Positions 17,841 through 25,621 of a DNA stretch of 39,468 nt are shown one piece after another (position 1 is the stretch's first letter; every line of letters starts with the position of its first letter). This DNA is from Pedobacter agri PB92 (GTDB taxonomy: Bacteria; Bacteroidota; Bacteroidia; Sphingobacteriales; Sphingobacteriaceae). The notes beneath the pieces are model-generated. The model was not told the origin of the DNA. It saw only the letters and a program-made list of their open reading frames with translations, and searched no databases. A program made the translations under genes and the position numbers. The DNA is taken from assembly GCF_000258495.1 (NCBI RefSeq), contig NZ_AJLG01000020.1:1-39468 (forward strand). Reading direction: 5' to 3'.

Positions 17841-18731
17841 TTATGGGTTTTTGAAACTGTACTTTAACCCAATTTCAAATTCACCGTTGCTAAAATTTTT
17901 CATTTGAGCAGTATTGGTAGTGTATTGAAATAGAAGGGCAAATTGGTTTCTATAATTGGCACCGAAACCACCAGTAAAACTATTGGTGCCATGGTAAACG
18001 CCATTTAACATTAGTTTATTTTCTAAAAATTGAAGATTTACACCAGCATCGAAAATGCCATCATAGTTTTGAACGCCTCGATAAACTAATTTAGGCTCGA
18101 TGCTGTTTACCACTTTATCAGTGGTAAATTTATACCCCGCTGCGATAAAATATATAGATCTATCGACAACGTTCCTTAGTATATCTCGTTTGAAAAACCT
18201 TTTTAAATTTGGCAAAGTTGCTTGTAAGGTCAGTTTGTCCATCCTGTAGGCAATGCCAAAATCACCATCGAGATAAAGCTGCCGTTCATTGAAACTATTT
18301 AGTACCTCATCAGTTAAATCACCTTTTACCTTTCCCATATTCACGTATTCATTCATGATACCTGCTGACAGGCCGAAATCAATAAAATTGGTGGCGTTAT
18401 TTAAAGGAATGTGATATGCGTAACTCACCGTTGCTCTAAACCGGCTAATTGCACCTGCAGTTTCACTGTAAAGCAATGCGCCTAAGCCTACTTTATTATT
18501 CTTCAGACCATAATCTGCGGTTAAATATTGTATTTTGGGTGCACCATCTACCCCAACCCATTGGGTTTTGAAAGCTCCGTTTAATGTTACGCCGTCATCT
18601 ACACCAGCCATTGCAGGATTTGCTAAAAATTGGTTTTGATAATAAATACTCCCCATTGGGTTTAACTGACTAAAGGCCGCTGTAAAGGAAAATAACAACA
18701 AGCCACATAAGCAAAATCTCATCTTTCTCAT
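17841..18731 (-). CDS. PorP/SprF family outer-membrane protein (T9SS-linked)
   Basis: This 296-residue beta-barrel-type protein has a signal peptide (MRKMRFCLCGLLLFSFTAAF) and the hallmark YYQNQFLANPAMAGV just after it. The C-terminal NGEFEIGLKYSF is the usual final strand. PorP/SprF proteins are outer-membrane partners of the type IX secretion system and often travel with type B-sorted cargo, holding it at the surface. I start it at 18731; the ATG at 18779 would place the signal peptide 16 residues inside and overlap the upstream gene. It is the last of three genes with four-base gaps (21421 to 17841), so its partners are the two genes before it. Confidence 0.9.
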   Translation of the reverse strand: MRKMRFCLCGLLLFSFTAAFSQLNPMGSIYYQNQFLANPAMAGVDDGVTLNGAFKTQWVGVDGAPKIQYLTADYGLKNNKVGLGALLYSETAGAISRFRATVSYAYHIPLNNATNFIDFGLSAGIMNEYVNMGKVKGDLTDEVLNSFNERQLYLDGDFGIAYRMDKLTLQATLPNLKRFFKRDILRNVVDRSIYFIAAGYKFTTDKVVNSIEPKLVYRGVQNYDGIFDAGVNLQFLENKLMLNGVYHGTNSFTGGFGANYRNQFALLFQYTTNTAQMKNFSNGEFEIGLKYSFKNP

Positions 18732-18735
18732 GTTG

Positions 18736-19239
18736 TTATTTTTTATATAGAATTGATATAAATCCTTTAATAGTTCCATCCACGCCTAAATCGAGAATAT
18801 AATAATAAGTATCTTCCATCAGCGGCCGGCCGTTGAGGTAGCCATCCCAATCATTCTGGTAATTAAAAGTTGAAAAGATGGTTCGTCCTCCCCGATCGAA
18901 AATAGTTAGCTTGTTAGCCGGATATTTTTCTAATCCTTTGATAAAGAAGAAATCGTTTTTCCCATCGCCATTTGGCGTAAGAATATTATTCACAACTGCG
19001 ATATCGGCAATTGCCTGCATTAGTAACAACGGCTGTAAAAACCCTTGGGTTAGTGTAGTGCTGTTGGCCTGAAAGGTTTGCACCAAAACCATTTCACCAA
19101 TACTAAAGTCATATAATTGGTTATTGATTTTCCCATAAGCACCCGCAGTGTTTAGGGTAAATGGCAAATCTTGTGCAACAACATCTTCCTCAAAAAAAAG
19201 CAGGCACAAGAATAATAGCAGGTAAAAGGTATTTTTCAT
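18736..19239 (-). CDS. Small secreted protein with type B T9SS C-terminal sorting domain
   Basis: This 167-residue protein has a signal peptide (about 1-22, ending VAQ), a segment YDFSIGEMVLVQTF with LTQGFLQP seen in many Bacteroidota surface proteins, and from about residue 84 the gliding-motility-type sorting domain: NNILTPNGDGKNDFFFIKG, then LTIFDRGGRTIFSTFNYQN, NDWDGYLNGRPLMEDTYYYI and a final GFISILYKK. Such domains direct passage through the type IX machine. Almost the whole mature protein is the sorting domain plus a short lead. It lies four bases from both a large adhesin-like gene and a PorP/SprF gene, so it may be the anchor for the adhesin; this is inference. Confidence 0.88.
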   Translation of the reverse strand: MKNTFYLLLFLCLLFFEEDVVAQDLPFTLNTAGAYGKINNQLYDFSIGEMVLVQTFQANSTTLTQGFLQPLLLMQAIADIAVVNNILTPNGDGKNDFFFIKGLEKYPANKLTIFDRGGRTIFSTFNYQNDWDGYLNGRPLMEDTYYYILDLGVDGTIKGFISILYKK

Positions 19240-19243
19240 ATGC

Positions 19244-21421
19244 TTAATTTAAAGAGATCCATGTTACACCATCACTCTGAAGGGTGTAGGTTTTAGCGCC
19301 AGTCATCGTTGTGGTAGTTGTATCATCATTCAATAAAATGGCATTATTAAAGGTGATGTTTCCCGATGATACCGCTTTAACGATTACATAAATTCTCCCC
19401 TTACAACTTGCTGCCGCAGGTAAATTGACGTTAAGCGTCAGGCCAACATTTTTAATCCGTACAGTATAATGTGAAGCATCTAAAGTGAGTGCTGTTGCCG
19501 ATGTATGGGTAAGAATGCTTGCGGAAACCGAACCGTTAACATTCAAAGTGCTAGAGCCACTTGGCGCATAAGCGGTAGAAGTACCTGCTGATGAATTATT
19601 AATGGTTAAAGCACCTCCGTCAGTGGATAAACTTCCAGATAGCAGCGGATAAATTGTACTGGAGTTGGCAACTACTAACGTGTTGCTAACATTGGTTAGC
19701 GCACTTCCAGCATTGTTTCCGAGAAAAATATTCCCACTTCCGTTATTTTTATTGCCTGCAGAAAAACCAAGTGCTGTATTGCTATTCCCATTGCTTGCTT
19801 CCAATGCTAAACTTCCAACTGCCGTATTGGCGATACCAGTGCTGTTCGCCATTAAGCCATGTGTACCGATAGCCGTGTTGTTTGAACCCACAGTGTTGGA
19901 CGATAAGGCCTGGGAACCAAAGCCGCTATTATGAATACCGCTGAAGCTTCGCTGCATCACCAAATGCCCAAATGCACTGTTTTCGTAACCTGAAATATTG
20001 ACAGACAGCGCTTCCTTACCGAAAGCACTATTAAAAAACCCCGTGATATTCGTTGTTAAAGTTTTATATCCATATGAAATATTGGTATCAGAAGATGTTC
20101 CCAGACGACCAGATTTTTGTCCGTTTATCAAAAAATTAATGGCAATGTCATCTGTGTTTCCCAGGAAGTTGCTGCTTTGATCTACATTACCAGAATTACC
20201 TTTTAACGACCAGGCATTCGCGTTGGTAAGTGCTGTAAAACTGATCAACTCCGGCTTGCCGGTTACCGCATTAGTAGCGTAAACTTTATTTGCATCACTC
20301 ACCCCGGCAGTTGTTAATTTAGCAATGGTTACTGATGCATCAGCTAATTTGGGCGTAGTCACCGACCCATCTGCCAGTTGCAATGTGTTTACAGCTAAAT
20401 CATCAATGTTTGTATTTTTCACCTGCTTATTCCCTATCTTAACTGAAGTTACAGCTGCATCTGCCAATTTTGGAGTAGTAACTGAACCATCTGCTAGTTG
20501 CAGGGTGTTTACTGCTGCATCTGCAATGTTGATATTTTTTACTTCCTTGTTTCCAATTTTTATCGAGGTTATTGCTGCATCAGCAATTTTCGGCGTGGTG
20601 ATGGCTCCGTCTGCGAGCTTAACTGTGGTTACTGCACCAGCGTTAATATCAATAACTACATCCTTCAAAACAGCGGTTGAACCATTGGTGCTAATACTTA
20701 AGTCGGTAGAAGTAATTGCTTTTGCGCCAGCAAGCTGGTTAACATCCAATGCTACAGGTTTCCAGGCAGTTCCATCAAAAAGCAAAACCTGATTATTTTG
20801 TGGTGAGGAAGCCGATAGCGTTTTGCCCTGAAAATTTGCAATGGTAGGATTTGGATAATTTCCGCTTAAATCACCACCTGCTGCACCGGTAGATGGCCCG
20901 GCTGGCCCAGTATCTCCCTTATCCCCTTTATCGCCGTTAGCACCTGGGATACCTTGAACCCCTGCTGCTCCCGCTGGTCCGGCAGGGCCCTGTGCCCCGG
21001 CAGGACCTGTTGGACCATTTGCAGCATATAATGCATAAGGCACACTAAGCAATTGTGCGGTTCCGGCCAAACTAAAGTTCGAACCATTGTCGGGATCGAT
21101 CTCAACTTTAACAAATTTTAAACCTGAACCCCAGGTTACAGCTGAGATGGATCCTGTACTTGAGTTTGCTCCTGTACTGCCGATACTTATCGCATACAAT
21201 CCATTAGCAGATGTGGTTACGCTTCTCACTTCTGAATATTGCGTCGTTCCAGTAATAGAAGCATCAAGGATGCTTATTCTTAAAGAAATATTTTTATTAG
21301 CCAGCGGACTACCATTCGAATTCCGGGCTGCACCTTGATAGTTAAATTGCTGTGGAGCTTGTGCTCTTACAGCAAATGCCAGGCAAAAGCCCAGCAGAGC
21401 AGTAAGTAAAGTTTTTTTCAT
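19244..21421 (-). CDS. Secreted collagen-like, repeat-rich adhesin
   Basis: This 725-residue protein has a signal peptide (1-21). Next is an N-terminal domain with APQQFNYQGAARNSNGSPLA and LLSVPYALYA, common in Bacteroidota fibre proteins. About 14 collagen G-X-Y triplets follow (136-176), then GDLSGNYPNPTI as in phage tail fibres, two 40-residue repeats (278-357) and YadA-head-like NSAFG/NTAIG/NTALG repeats (464-575). The C-terminal domain ends LQSDGVTWISLN. It is probably a trimeric surface fibre. It has no T9SS sorting domain of its own; the next gene, four bases on, has one. I start it at MKKTLLTALLG; the ATG at 21433 would put four residues before the signal peptide. Confidence 0.85.
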   Translation of the reverse strand: MKKTLLTALLGFCLAFAVRAQAPQQFNYQGAARNSNGSPLANKNISLRISILDASITGTTQYSEVRSVTTSANGLYAISIGSTGANSSTGSISAVTWGSGLKFVKVEIDPDNGSNFSLAGTAQLLSVPYALYAANGPTGPAGAQGPAGPAGAAGVQGIPGANGDKGDKGDTGPAGPSTGAAGGDLSGNYPNPTIANFQGKTLSASSPQNNQVLLFDGTAWKPVALDVNQLAGAKAITSTDLSISTNGSTAVLKDVVIDINAGAVTTVKLADGAITTPKIADAAITSIKIGNKEVKNINIADAAVNTLQLADGSVTTPKLADAAVTSVKIGNKQVKNTNIDDLAVNTLQLADGSVTTPKLADASVTIAKLTTAGVSDANKVYATNAVTGKPELISFTALTNANAWSLKGNSGNVDQSSNFLGNTDDIAINFLINGQKSGRLGTSSDTNISYGYKTLTTNITGFFNSAFGKEALSVNISGYENSAFGHLVMQRSFSGIHNSGFGSQALSSNTVGSNNTAIGTHGLMANSTGIANTAVGSLALEASNGNSNTALGFSAGNKNNGSGNIFLGNNAGSALTNVSNTLVVANSSTIYPLLSGSLSTDGGALTINNSSAGTSTAYAPSGSSTLNVNGSVSASILTHTSATALTLDASHYTVRIKNVGLTLNVNLPAAASCKGRIYVIVKAVSSGNITFNNAILLNDDTTTTTMTGAKTYTLQSDGVTWISLN
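20351..20590 (-). repeat. 120-bp tandem repeat inside the adhesin gene
   Basis: Two full copies of a 120-base unit code for 40 residues (K-I/L-ADAA...IGNK-V...LQLADGSVTTP); partial units extend both ways (about 20318-20620). The copies differ at many bases while the protein is nearly unchanged, which points to selection on the protein and to an old duplication. The unit is coding, so it is not a CRISPR. Confidence 0.8.
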
Positions 21422-21478
21422 AAATAGGGACATGATCTAATCAGTAAGACATTTGCAAGTTAAGCATGCCTCAACTCT

Positions 21479-21486
21479 CAAATCTA
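21479..21486 (-). promoter_or_regulatory. Possible -7 box of the adhesin operon
   Basis: On the minus strand this reads TAGATTTG, an exact TAnnTTTG match 57 bases before the adhesin start. No TTG at the right distance is evident. The rest of the 270-base spacer to dgt (21422-21691) is AT-rich and shows no gene. Confidence 0.35.
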
Positions 21487-21691
21487 ATAATTAGTATATC
21501 CCTTGGTAATCGATTTACACAAATGACTTTTTTATAATACTCACTTTTCTGTAAAAATTTGTTAATCAGATATTTATAAAACTGCTTACATATAGTTTTT
21601 TACATCAATAACCTATTTAAACTCAAATAGCCCAATTGATCTGTATTGACAAATCGTATTTCCGTATGATTACGAATACATTTGAATAACC

Positions 21692-23035
21692 CTACGTTTC
21701 TGAAGGAAAAGATATCCCTTTGATATTGCGATACAAATCAACTGCGTAAAGATCAGTCATACCAGAAACAAAATCTAACACACTTTGTGTCCTGGAATAA
21801 ATATCAGTTAAATCAGTATGGTATTGTTTTGGAATAAGCTTAACCAGCTTTTTGTAATAGTGCGTATTGTTGTTAATTAATGCAGGAACAAATTCTTCGA
21901 GTAATCCAGCCATGATTTTATAGCCGGCAACTTCTTTTTGGATAACCGATGAAAAATTGTAAATGCGTTCGATAGAAACCTTTTCTATTGCTTTCCAGGC
22001 CGTGAGATATGGCTCGGGAATTAAATCAGTGAGACTGCTGTTTAAATTTCCATTTAAAAGACTTTCTTGCTCGCGGTAAAAAATACCTGCACAAATATTG
22101 GTTAAGGTGTTAATCGCTTTCGCCCTTAACAAGCCGATTTTTGCATCATCATCTTCATAGTCGTTCTGAAGCCGCTTTTCTATGGTAGTTGAATTGGCAA
22201 AAGGTAAAAGATAATTTTTCACTTCTTCGTATGAAAGAATTTTTAAACGATGTGCATCTTCCAGATCAATGATGCTGTAACAGATATCATCAGCAGCCTC
22301 TACCAGATATACCAGTGGATGGCGTTTATAGATCAGGAATTCATTTTCTTCTCTCTCGAGATGAAGTTCATTTGCAATTTTCTTAAACGTTTCCTCTTCT
22401 GATTGAAAAAATCCATATTTCTTACGGTGAAGAAGTCCCTTTTGTTTTCCGGCAATGGAAGCACACGGATACTTGGCTATGGAAGCCAATGTAGAATAAG
22501 TGAGTGCATAGGCATCATTTCCCTTACCTTTTAGCGGATGTGTGAGAATCCTGATCGCGTTGGCGTTTCCTTCAAAATTTATCAAATCATGCCACTGCGA
22601 GTCATTCATTTCACTCTTGTAAACCCGGCCATCACCATCGGTAAAATATCTTGAAATAGCCGCCTCTCCTGAATGTCCGAAAGCTGGATTTCCCAAATCA
22701 TGTGCCAATGAGGCTGCCGCAACAATATTACCAACCTCGCTGATTAGCGGAACACTTTTGATCAAATCAGGGTTTTTATCCTCAACATTATTTAAAAAAA
22801 TGTTGGCCATTGAACGGGCAACACTTGCAACTTCCAAACTATGCGTTAAACGATTATGAACGAAAACGCTTCCAGGCAGTGGAAACACTTGTGTTTTATT
22901 TTGAAGGCGTCTGAAAGGCGAAGAAAAAATTAATCTGTCGTAATCTCTCTGAAAATCAGAACGAGCCTTATCCCGATCGCCTGTCCAGCTTTCCTGACCG
23001 AATCGTTTATTTGAAAGCAAATGTTTCCACTCCAT
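21692..23035 (-). CDS. dgt: Deoxyguanosinetriphosphate triphosphohydrolase (dGTPase-like HD hydrolase)
   Basis: This 447-residue cytosolic enzyme should split dGTP (or dNTPs) to the nucleoside and triphosphate. It begins like the family with WTGDRDKARSDFQRDYDRLIFSSPFRRL-type residues and FPLPGSVFVHNRLTHSLEV. The HD metal site is visible: H65, H112-D113 (in AHDLGNPAFGHSGE) and a later Asp in the EAADDICYSIIDLEDAH region. Length agrees with the type I dgt family. The gene stands alone, divergent from the disordered-protein gene at 23156. No clear promoter box was found before it. Confidence 0.93.
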   Translation of the reverse strand: MEWKHLLSNKRFGQESWTGDRDKARSDFQRDYDRLIFSSPFRRLQNKTQVFPLPGSVFVHNRLTHSLEVASVARSMANIFLNNVEDKNPDLIKSVPLISEVGNIVAAASLAHDLGNPAFGHSGEAAISRYFTDGDGRVYKSEMNDSQWHDLINFEGNANAIRILTHPLKGKGNDAYALTYSTLASIAKYPCASIAGKQKGLLHRKKYGFFQSEEETFKKIANELHLEREENEFLIYKRHPLVYLVEAADDICYSIIDLEDAHRLKILSYEEVKNYLLPFANSTTIEKRLQNDYEDDDAKIGLLRAKAINTLTNICAGIFYREQESLLNGNLNSSLTDLIPEPYLTAWKAIEKVSIERIYNFSSVIQKEVAGYKIMAGLLEEFVPALINNNTHYYKKLVKLIPKQYHTDLTDIYSRTQSVLDFVSGMTDLYAVDLYRNIKGISFPSET

Positions 23036-23155
23036 TTATTGAAATATTAAAAATTTGGCGCAAGTTAATCAAAAGGAAAAAATCATCTTTAATAAATCGA
23101 GAAAATGAGGTCAAACCATTTCTTACCTGATCTGTTTTTTATTAAAATCTTAATT

Positions 23156-23527
23156 ATGAAAACAAACATTTATAACAAGAAAGAACATACTGAAGGTTAC
23201 GTAGGAGAAGGAAATGATGATAGCAAATCGGACATTCAAAAAGAATATGAGAAAGGCAATGATGGAAATGTAGTAACCAGTTTTGGACAGGAGACCGTTG
23301 CTGAGAAGAATGCGCATGGCTTCAATGAGCAAAATATTGTTGCGAAAGATGGCCTGGATAATACGGGTACACAAGGTAAAGACTCATTGAGTGACGATGC
23401 TTACAACAGCAAGGATAAAAATCATACTGTTGAAAGTGCAGAAAGCGGCACAGGTAGTTCCTCTAAAGACTTTGAACAGCCAATTAAGCAAAGAGATGAA
23501 GATGACGTTTTAAATAGTGGGATTTAA
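23156..23527 (+). CDS. Small, disordered hydrophilic protein
   Basis: I recognise no family. The 123 residues are dominated by D, E, K, N, G and S, with no Cys or Trp and no hydrophobic core, so it should be intrinsically disordered and heat-soluble, like hydrophilin stress proteins (inference). It starts MKTNIYNKKEHTEGYVGEGN. The ATG at 23105 would add 17 residues containing a hydrophobic stretch and is less likely, though a membrane-anchored form is possible. It is followed 13 bases later by a 45-codon gene on the same strand, so the two are probably co-transcribed. It is one of three such proteins within 2.4 kb. Confidence 0.6.
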   Translation: MKTNIYNKKEHTEGYVGEGNDDSKSDIQKEYEKGNDGNVVTSFGQETVAEKNAHGFNEQNIVAKDGLDNTGTQGKDSLSDDAYNSKDKNHTVESAESGTGSSSKDFEQPIKQRDEDDVLNSGI

Positions 23528-23540
23528 AGAATATAAGACT

Positions 23541-23678
23541 ATGGGTATATTAAAATATGCAATTGTAGGAACCATTACAGTTTATGGCTTACAATACCTC
23601 ACAAAGAAAAGATCGCTTGATGGTAAATCTATAATAAATGATTTCGGTGATCATCTAAACGACTTGTTGATAAAATGA
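23541..23678 (+). CDS. 45-residue small membrane-associated protein
   Basis: The frame reads MGILKYAIVGTITVYGLQYL, TKKRSLDGKSIINDFGDH and ends LNDLLIK before TGA. One short hydrophobic helix (about 5-20) is followed by a charged amphipathic tail. This is the pattern of small YtxH-like stress proteins that I recall from Pedobacter relatives. The start lies 13 bases after the preceding stop. It is short, but coding is supported by the clean helix-plus-KK pattern, codon use and operon spacing. Function unknown. Confidence 0.6.
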   Translation: MGILKYAIVGTITVYGLQYLTKKRSLDGKSIINDFGDHLNDLLIK

Positions 23679-23995
23679 AAGATTATAAAGAAAAAGTAAA
23701 ATTAGACTATCAACAAACCACACAACTTTACTGACAGGGCAGAATGTTTATTTAGACACGTGATTTTGATATATATCAATAGCTATCTGAAAAATTCATT
23801 TGCATTTAGCTCAGAAGTTATCAATTTTGCAGCCTGATCAAGATTCGCAGCGCAAACTTTACCTTCATTGGCTAAACTAAGTATCAGAACTGAACCAGTT
23901 CTTATAGTATTTCAACTGTTGTTGAGTTTTGAAATTTTTCCATCTACCGGAAAATTCATTACAGATAAATAGGGATTCCTTTACGCAATCCCTAT
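23679..23995. other. Gene-poor spacer with a possible gene remnant
   Basis: No complete gene is seen. On the minus strand 23783-23911 is an open frame of about 42 codons without a start, containing VLILSLANEGKVCAANLDQ followed by AAKLITSELNANEFF. It looks like real protein but is cut by a stop at its upstream end, so it may be the tail of a decayed gene. A perfect hairpin AGAACTG/CAGTTCT (23886-23902) lies within it. Confidence 0.3.
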
Positions 23996-23999
23996 TTAT
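23965..23999. terminator. Strong hairpin at the end of the 92-residue gene
   Basis: A perfect 13-base stem, ATAAATAGGGATT with AATCCCTATTTAT, encloses a nine-base loop. The stop codon of the minus-strand gene at 23996 is inside the stem. There is no long T-run beyond the stem's own TATTTAT, so its strength as a terminator is uncertain. Confidence 0.6.
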
Positions 24000-24274
24000 A
24001 AATCTTTACCACCCACGCCCTTTTCTTCAGCGTTGTTTCTATTTCCAATATCTTGTCCATGGCTCAGATTTTCATTTTTTAGTTCAGAAATAGTGTGATC
24101 ATCACTACCTTCTTCTGCCTTGGCAATATGTTCTTCGCTTGGTGCATTTTTACGTCTGAATTCTGAATGTGCGATGCTATGTCCATACGTAACTTCACCA
24201 TTATCCCACTCAATATTCTGTTCATTCTTTTTCCCTTGCTGACTTTCTTCGTTTTTATTGGCTTCCTTATTCAT
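23996..24274 (-). CDS. Small, disordered hydrophilic protein
   Basis: I recognise no family. The 92 residues begin MNKEANKNEESQQGKKNEQN and are rich in E, K, N, G, H and S; the middle has one short more ordered patch, IEWDNGEVTYGHSIAHSEF. A motif SHGQDIGN near the C-terminus resembles SHGEVGN in the protein at 25293-25538, suggesting common origin. It probably remains unfolded and may be a stress-protective hydrophilin (inference). It is divergent from the response regulator gene, sharing a 355-base intergenic region with it. Confidence 0.6.
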   Translation of the reverse strand: MNKEANKNEESQQGKKNEQNIEWDNGEVTYGHSIAHSEFRRKNAPSEEHIAKAEEGSDDHTISELKNENLSHGQDIGNRNNAEEKGVGGKDL

Positions 24275-24629
24275 CGCTCTTAATTTAATAAATACCTTTT
24301 TTAATAACAGTTTGTATCGAAAGAAGGTTTAAAGATTTTAATTTTTTTTAGTCATTAAATATGTGAAATGGAAGCATAATAAAGCCATGATTTTTCACGG
24401 CATCATTATTGAAGAACAGCGTTTAGCAAATGATGGATTGACCATTTAAAAATTTCCGCCCACCACTTTATTTAGCCGTTGTTTCATCAATTACGCTTCG
24501 AAATAACTCCCATTCAAAAGCGCAATCAAAAAGAGTATTAATACGCCTATTTTGAGTATTAACACATATTTTCTACAATTTATTTATTTCGATATTTGAT
24601 TTTGATGCAATAGTTTAATAATTGAAAAT
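24275..24629. promoter_or_regulatory. Divergent control region with a 9-bp direct repeat
   Basis: This spacer lies between the divergent 92-residue gene and the response-regulator gene and contains no convincing gene. GAGTATTAA occurs twice, at 24533-24541 and 24554-24562, exactly 21 bases (two helical turns) apart, 67 bases before the regulator start. That spacing suits a dimeric DNA-binding protein. A GATATTTG near 24590 is one base off the -7 consensus. Confidence 0.45.
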
Positions 24630-25289
24630 TTGAAAATCCCGATAAAAGTATTAATCGCTGACAACCATGCAATTGTACGAAATGGTGTAATTTCGTTACT
24701 TGAAAAACAGGAAAACATAGAAATTGTTGCCCAGGCTGCAAATGGCTTAGAAGTACTTAGACTTTTACAAAGTGGAATAGCACCAGATGTTATTTTGACC
24801 GATATCGCTATGCCAGAAATGGACGGGATAGAGCTCACGGAGTTATTAAAACTAAACTTTCCAAACATAAAAATCCTTATCCTCACTACTGCTGATCAGG
24901 AAGAATTTATTATTTCATCGTTTACCGCTGGCGCTCATGGCTACTTATTAAAGAATGTCAACATTGCGGAAGTAGTTTTCGCCATAGAACAATTAGCCGC
25001 TGGCTACAGGCACCTTTGTACTGCAATTGGGATGAAATTACTTAATCACCTACAAGGGCGGTTTACGTTAAACTCAAAAAACCTGAAGGCAAACATCCAG
25101 CTTTCAAAACGAGAACTCGAAATCTTAACATTAATTGCCGAAGGTTACACCAATAGTGAAATTGCGGATAAGCTGTTTACCAGTAAACGTACTATTGAGG
25201 GAAACCGACAAAATTTGCTAGACAAAACTGGCAAAAAAAATACCGCATCATTAATCAACTTTGTGGTTAGAAACGGAATAATCGACTAG
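24630..25289 (+). CDS. NarL/LuxR-type response regulator (orphan)
   Basis: This 219-residue cytosolic protein has a receiver domain (about 5-122) and a LuxR-type helix-turn-helix (about 157-215). Phospho-acceptor D58 lies in DVILTDIAMPEMDG, T86/T87 and K108 are in place; the acidic pair is D11-N12 (DNHAIVR) rather than two Asp. The DNA-binding part has LSKRELEILTLIAEGYTNSE, IADKLFTSKRTIEGNRQNLL. The start is TTG; no ATG or GTG lies between it and the in-frame stop upstream. No histidine kinase is nearby. It sits among genes for disordered proteins, so it may control them. Its stop is three bases from the converging gene. Confidence 0.93.
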   Translation: MKIPIKVLIADNHAIVRNGVISLLEKQENIEIVAQAANGLEVLRLLQSGIAPDVILTDIAMPEMDGIELTELLKLNFPNIKILILTTADQEEFIISSFTAGAHGYLLKNVNIAEVVFAIEQLAAGYRHLCTAIGMKLLNHLQGRFTLNSKNLKANIQLSKRELEILTLIAEGYTNSEIADKLFTSKRTIEGNRQNLLDKTGKKNTASLINFVVRNGIID

Positions 25290-25292
25290 TTT

Positions 25293-25538
25293 TTACTTCA
25301 CTCCTTTACTTTGATTTATATCTGTGGAACTGTCAAGATCATCTTTACTAGACCCATTTTCATCTCTGTGTTTTGGCGGATGTTCCATTCGGCTTTCTTC
25401 CAGTTCAGAAAAATCGCTGCCTTTCTGATTTCCCACTTCACCGTGTGATGAAGGTTTTTCATTTAACTCTTCTTTAGGATCAGCAAAATCCTGACCTTCA
25501 ACGGGTAAATTTTCTTCCTTTTTGATGGGCTTTTTCAT
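25293..25538 (-). CDS. Small, disordered hydrophilic protein
   Basis: I recognise no family. The 81 residues (MKKPIKKEENLPVEGQDFAD onward) are rich in E, K, D, S, G and N, without Cys or Trp. It includes KPSSHGEVGNQKGSDFSELE, whose SHGEVGN resembles SHGQDIGN of the 92-residue protein. It is expected to be unstructured. I start it at 25538; an ATG at 25589 would add a non-matching hydrophobic start. It converges on the response regulator and reads away from rpsJ's terminator. Confidence 0.6.
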   Translation of the reverse strand: MKKPIKKEENLPVEGQDFADPKEELNEKPSSHGEVGNQKGSDFSELEESRMEHPPKHRDENGSSKDDLDSSTDINQSKGVK

Positions 25539-25587
25539 ATTAAATAAACCCTCCAGAGCCACTTTTGTTTCAAAACAGTAACTAAAC

Positions 25588-25621
25588 AAAAAAGGCCTTG
25601 ATTTGCATCAAGACCTTTTTT
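25588..25621 (-). terminator. Intrinsic terminator after rpsJ
   Basis: A 15-base stem with one wobble (AAAAAAGGCCTTGAT with ATCAAGACCTTTTTT on the plus strand) and a four-base loop lies 18 bases after the rpsJ stop and has a T-run in the minus direction. It ends the str operon before the accessory block, so rpsJ and rplC are not normally on one transcript. Confidence 0.85.

Noticed and set aside
20351..20590. Possible CRISPR-like array
   Set aside because: The units are 120 bases, directly adjacent without spacers, and code for protein repeats in frame.
20325..20792. Long plus-strand open frame over the adhesin repeats
   Set aside because: It is the antisense shadow of the 120-base coding repeat, with no start context or homology.
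23675..23734. Nineteen-codon frame MKDYKEKVKLDYQQTTQLY overlapping the 45-codon gene
   Set aside because: It is too short and has no recognisable pattern; overlap alone is not enough.
14178..25538. Accessory block as a single genomic island
   Set aside because: There is no integrase, transposase, tRNA or visible flanking repeat, and the block mixes housekeeping-type genes (dgt, prephenate dehydrogenase) with others.
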